Below, one piece after another: positions 59,760 to 64,000 of a stretch of DNA of 64,000 nucleotides. The notes beneath the pieces are model-generated. The model worked only from the letters and a program-made list of their open reading frames with translations, had not been told where the DNA came from and did not search any database. Position numbers and translations under genes: made by a program. The stretch is from positions 12,902,307 to 12,966,306 of the forward strand of contig OZ024809.1 of assembly GCA_964017045.1 (NCBI GenBank), given 5' to 3'. This DNA comes from Omphiscola glabra (taxonomy: Eukaryota > Mollusca > Gastropoda > Lymnaeidae). Numbering within the stretch: position 1 is the first letter of the stretch; each line of letters opens with the position of its first letter.

Positions 59760-60365
59760 GACTGGGTCGTTATGAGAACAATTCTAATGATATACTCCAC
59801 AAACCACATTCGGCTTGTTTACCACAGTGTGCAACTGCGGCAGTTTTGGCAGCAAGGATAATTAGTGAGTTGATTGTCTACCGTAAATGAGTTTTGTGTT
59901 GTGGGAGAGAATGCCAGAAGTTATTAGCTTTGGAAATAATAGGTCGGCGGGGCGGGTGGGTTGCCGGAAGTGACGGAGGGATTACACATGCGCTGTAAGA
60001 GAAGAAGCGCGTGGGATTAACTTTTTAAGAGCTGGATTGTTTCAGGGTAGGTCAGTCAGATGTAGGTCAGAAGAATGTACGTCCGATTGGTCATCGCGGG
60101 GGGTGGCCGTAATAATAGCCGATCTTAAGCTAGGAAGTGTCGTGGGAGGCCAACTGGGTACCCTTTACTGGAAAATGGCGCCTTTTATTCCTGTTGGGGT
60201 ATGGGGTGGGTGCCGACACAGCCTTTGCCAGGTTGGGGCTGGGACGATTAACAAATGTTGTGGATAATTAATACGTTACTGTCAGATTGGCAAAACGGGT
60301 AAGTAAGGGGAGGAAAATCAGCCCAAAATGTGATAAATATAAAAACAAGGGAAGAAGTAAAAAGT
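59760..60365. other. Spacer, no gene recognised
   Basis: Somewhat GC-richer around 59940-60260, with a 76-codon + frame (60037-60267) that shows no domain. Confidence 0.35.
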
Positions 60366-60369
60366 TTCA

Positions 60370-60525
60370 TGTAATAGGTCCATGTCTGAACAAAAAACAA
60401 GGTCCGACTGGAAGTAATAGGTCCATGTTTAAAAAAATAACAAGGCCCGGTTGGAAGTAATAGGTCAATGTTGGAAAATATAAAAAGGTCCGGCTGAAAG
60501 TAATAGGTCAATGTTGTAAAATTAC
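60370..60525. repeat. Degenerate tandem repeat, about 45-50-bp unit, 3-4 copies
   Basis: Units built on GTAATAGGTCCATGTTTAAA and AACAAGGTCCGACTGGAA. Confidence 0.75.
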
Positions 60526-60597
60526 CATGGTCAAAATGTGCAACATATTTTAAGAAAATACATCTAAGGTCAGTAAAAGATGGAAGAAAATGTTACA

Positions 60598-60828
60598 TAT
60601 TTTCGTTGAATGTCTACATATTGGGGCAATGATATCAGATTGGACTGAAAGATAAGACATGCATTGATAAGTTGACAAAAATGTCTACATATGGGGGACA
60701 ATGATATCAGACTGGACTGAAAGATAAGACATGCATTGTTAAGTTGACAAAAATGTCTACATATGGGGGACAATGATATCAGACTGGACTGAAAGATAAG
60801 ACATGCATTGATAAGTTGACAAGGGAGT
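60598..60828. repeat. Tandem triplet, 72-73-bp unit
   Basis: GGACTGAAAGATAAGACATG recurs at 60642, 60714-60715 and 60787; copies nearly identical. Confidence 0.92.
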
Positions 60829-61019
60829 AAAAAAAAAAACGTTTTCTAAATAAACATGTATCTTCCTTCGGAAGACCAACTGTGTACGGAAATGCTCCAA
60901 TCAACAGCAAGATAATTATAAAACTCTAAAGCGAGCCCCCCAAAAAAGTTTAATTAAGTGGAAAAACACGAAGTTGAGGAAGAATAGATTAACAATTCAT
61001 GGAGAGAAGAAAAACGTCG

Positions 61020-61394
61020 GAAATAGAATAAATAGATCAACAGGAGAAAAACTAGATCAACAAGAGAAGAAGTAGATCAATAAGGAATAAAGATAGATCA
61101 ACAAGAGATGAAAAAGATCAGCAATGGATTAACCAGATCAACAAGAGAGAAAAAAATGGATCAACAAGGGATGAAATAGATCAACAAGAGTTGAAGTAGA
61201 TCAATAGAGATGAAATAGATCAATAAGGAATAAAGATAGATCAACGAGAGATGAAAAGGATAAGCAATGGATTAAACTGGTCAACAGGAGAAAAAATTGA
61301 CCAACAAGGGTTGAAATAGATCAATCAACCGGGGATGAAATAGATCAACAAGGGAAGAAATAGATCAACGGGAAAATAAATAGATGAACAAAAG
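61020..61394. repeat. Degenerate edge of the 21-bp array
   Basis: Loose 19-22-bp units AGATCAACAAGAGATGAAAT, grading into the homogeneous array that starts near 61395. Confidence 0.85.
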
Positions 61395-62390
61395 AAAGCA
61401 ATAGATGAACGGGAGAAAGCAATAGATGAATGGGAGAAAGCAATAGATGAACGGGAGAAAGCAATAGATGAACGGGAGAAAGCAATAGATGAACGGGAGA
61501 AAGCAATAGATGAACGGGAGAAAGCAATAGATGAACGAGAGACAGCAAAAGATGAACGGGAGAAAGCAATAGATGAGCGAGAGAAAGCAATAGATGAACG
61601 GGAGAAAGCAATAGATGAACGGGAGAAAGCAATAGATGAACGGGAGAAAGCAATAGATGAACGGTAGAAAGCAATAGATGAACGGGAGAAAGCAATAGAT
61701 GAACGGGAGAAAGCAATAGATGAACGGGAGAAAGCAATAGATTAACGGGAGAAAGCAATAGATGAACGGGAGACAGCAAAAGATGAACGGGAGGAAGCAA
61801 TAGATGAACGGGAGAAAGCAATAGATGAACGGGAGAAAGCAATAGATGAATGGGAGAAAGCAATAGATGAACGGGAGAAAGCAATAGATGAATGGGAGAA
61901 AGCAATAGATGAGCGAGAGAAAGCAATAGATGAACGGGAGAAAGCAATAGATGAACGGGAGAAAGCAATAGATGAACGGGAGAAAGCAATAGATGAATGG
62001 GAGAAAGCAATAGATGAGCGAGAGAAAGCAATAGATGAACGGGAGAAAGCAATAGATGAACGGGAGAAAGCAATAGATGAACGGGAGAAAGCAATAGATG
62101 AACGGTAGAAAGCAATAGATGAACGGGAGAAAGCAATAGATGAACGGGAGAAAGCAATAGATGAACGGGAGAAAGCAATAGATGAACGGGAGAAAGCAAT
62201 AGATGAACGGGAGAAAGCAATAGATTAACGGGAGAAAGCAATAGATGAACGGGAGACAGCAAAAGATGAACGGGAGAACGCAATAGATTAACCGGAGACA
62301 GCAAAAGATGAACGGGAGAAAGCAATAGATGAACGGGAGAAAGCAATAGATGAACGGGAGAAAGCAATAGATGAACGGGAGAAAGCTTAG
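61395..62390. repeat. Minisatellite, 21-bp unit, about 47 copies, with higher-order duplication
   Basis: Unit GGGAGAAAGCAATAGATGAA+C. Marker variants recur in the same order: a GGTAGAAAG unit, then ATTAACGG, then GACAGCAAAAGATG, at about 61663, 61742, 61773 and again at about 62104, 62223, 62254, showing a block duplication of roughly 440-480 bp. The 340- and 403-codon minus-strand frames here are by-products of the period. Confidence 0.97.
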
Positions 62391-62529
62391 ATTAACTTTG
62401 AGGGGGTACAAAGTGTAACGAGAAAGACAAGCCTTGCAGTAAAGAAAACGATCGATAGCATGGAATGAGGACGAAATCGATTTTTTGGTCCAGCGTCCCG
62501 CAATGTCACGGCGGCTAGGATCTTGGCGT

Positions 62530-62835
62530 TGGTATTCATAGATGTGTATTCGAATTTGGTATTCATAGATTCGCATTCGAATCTAGTATTCAACGATTTG
62601 TATTCGAATTTAGTTTTCATGGATTTGTATTCGAATTTAGTATTTATAGAACTGTATTCGAATTTCGTATTCAAAGATTGGTAGTCGAATTTAGTATTCA
62701 TAGATTAGTATGCGAATTTAGTATTTATAGATTTGTATTCAAATTTAGCAGTCATAGATTTGTATTCGAAATTAGTATTCATAGATTTGTATTCGAATTT
62801 AGTATTTATAGATTGGTATTCGAACCCATCTGTAT
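62530..62835. repeat. Minisatellite, 27-bp unit, about 11 copies
   Basis: Unit TAGATTTGTATTCGAATTTA + GTATTCA; moderately diverged. Confidence 0.93.
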
Positions 62836-62839
62836 CTCG

Positions 62840-63925
62840 TTTTCTCAAACCCATCTATAGCCAAATTTCCCAAGCTTATTTTCAACACAATTTTCTGTAG
62901 CCTATCTGTAAAGAGAATTCAATTATCTAAAAACCGACTAGTTTTCTCTGGAAAATACCTTTTTTTTTTTTTAAAATGTTTAGTTACCGTTAATTAACTC
63001 ATGTATCACACAAGTTTTTGCCGTATAAATTATTACATATTAATTCAGATAAAAATACCACACAAACATAACTATTAACAAATGAATTAATTAGATTTTT
63101 TTTAAATAGTTAAATCTATGCCAATTAAACTCCGGTAGCCCTCTCAATCCATAAAATTACACAAATAATGTGAAATGTGTACCCAACGCTCTTCGCGCAC
63201 TAGCCAAGAGAGGGGGAAAGAATACGACCAACTAAGTGCGGAAATGTGCCATCGTTCACTTATTTCATCATCAAAGATGGCGCGGTGGGCATGCAGTGCG
63301 ATATGCGCCAATTAAAAAAAAAAATTGTATTAAAAAATGTGACCGGAGTTTTATCAGCGGTCGTAAAGATTTTAAAATAATGAGTGTGCTTTTTTTAAAA
63401 AAGTGGCATTGAAATCCTCTTACGTGTATTGAGACGTCTTAAAGCTAGGCTCAAGTTTAAGGCAAGGGTCGTAAACAAAACAACAGAGGAAATTAACACG
63501 CTGGGTCTGAGTGTGTTAACAAGGCGGGAACACATCTCAACGATTTGAGTTTTATTATACTGGAGTATATTATGGGCTGAGTGGCTACACGTCCTTTGAA
63601 TTAAGTAACTTGACACTTGTGTGTTCTATAGTCAACCAACAGGTGGGATACACATCCGGGCAGTTTGGGTATATCGGATAAAATAGTTGGGTAGTTTGTG
63701 TGATATGTTCGTCAGGCTATTTCGCACTAAAGATAATTTGGTTTTGCCAAGGGCGCCCTATGATAAAATCAACCATTACTTTGCGAAACAGACCTTAACT
63801 TATAAAAGTTAAAAGATCAGGTGAAAAAATCAATAGATTACTAAGTGAGCTACCTGTTTACATGAATTCCGCTAGATGTCGCGTCCTATTACAGTAACTT
63901 AAACATGGAAATGACCCATACATGA
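62840..63925. other. Spacer, no gene recognised
   Basis: AT-rich, with a GC-richer stretch at 63180-63320 holding GATGGCGCGGTGGGCATGC. Short open frames only. Confidence 0.35.
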
Positions 63926-63934
63926 TATAATGCT

Positions 63935-64000
63935 TCGCCGCGCCCCTGTAAGGAAGCCTCCGTTCTCGGGGCGCCGCGGAGCACACTTTAGGAACCACTC
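63935..64000. mobile_element. Partial hAT-type MITE end cut by the window edge
   Basis: Read in reverse from the edge: GAGTGGTTCCTAAAGTGTGC then CCGCGGCGCCCCGAGAACG. This is the typical CAGTGGTTC..AA..GTG end of a non-coding hAT family. The other end lies beyond the window or to the left. Confidence 0.5.

Noticed and set aside
61345..62576. 403- and 340-codon minus-strand frames
   Set aside because: Both are by-products of the 21-bp minisatellite (CFLPFIY or LLSPVHL repeated).

Overview
This is animal nuclear DNA: AT-rich, with intron-split genes, GT..AG junctions, poly(A) signals, a LINE remnant, solo LTRs and many short DNA-transposon derivatives (MITEs). There is no bacterial or organellar gene organisation. 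The protein sequences, together with very dense minisatellites, suggest a lophotrochozoan, most likely a gastropod mollusc. That is an inference from protein character, not a database match.

Three protein-coding genes can be supported. (1) TCTP/TPT1, + strand, 297-6553, six coding exons, 174 residues, poly(A) signal at 7082. (2) PARL, the mitochondrial inner-membrane rhomboid protease, - strand, 8562-18999, nine exons with compatible phases, 365 residues, with both catalytic residues present. TCTP and PARL converge tail to tail. (3) The last two exons of a NALF/FAM155-type gene (NALCN sodium-leak-channel auxiliary/chaperone), - strand, 37593-39419; its 5' exons were not found here. The three genes share no obvious pathway.

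Layout. 0-19 kb holds the two housekeeping genes. Their introns carry a decayed LINE, a decayed BED-finger transposon-like gene, several MITEs and a broken partial duplicate of PARL exon 5. 19-26 kb is intergenic, with MITEs, two adjacent perfect hairpins, a GC-rich block, a solo-LTR candidate and the first minisatellites. 26.4-36.6 kb is AT-rich and almost free of minisatellites (one short 27-bp triplet and one hAT MITE); it could be a long 3'UTR of the NALF-like gene. 36.6-62.9 kb is a minisatellite field of more than 25 unrelated tandem arrays, with periods of 12-80 bp, punctuated by MITEs and a solo LTR. Many arrays have periods divisible by three and so create long repetitive open frames that are not genes.

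The most interesting structures are: a MITE (51.13-52.07 kb) whose subterminal 50 bp has been amplified about 12-fold into a satellite between intact terminal inverted repeats; a hAT MITE nested inside a 23-bp minisatellite; a dead PARL pseudoexon with its splice donor changed from GT to GC; and a pair of perfect 17- and 19-bp hairpins side by side. I found no CRISPR array, no functional tRNA or rRNA, and no clearly new protein system.
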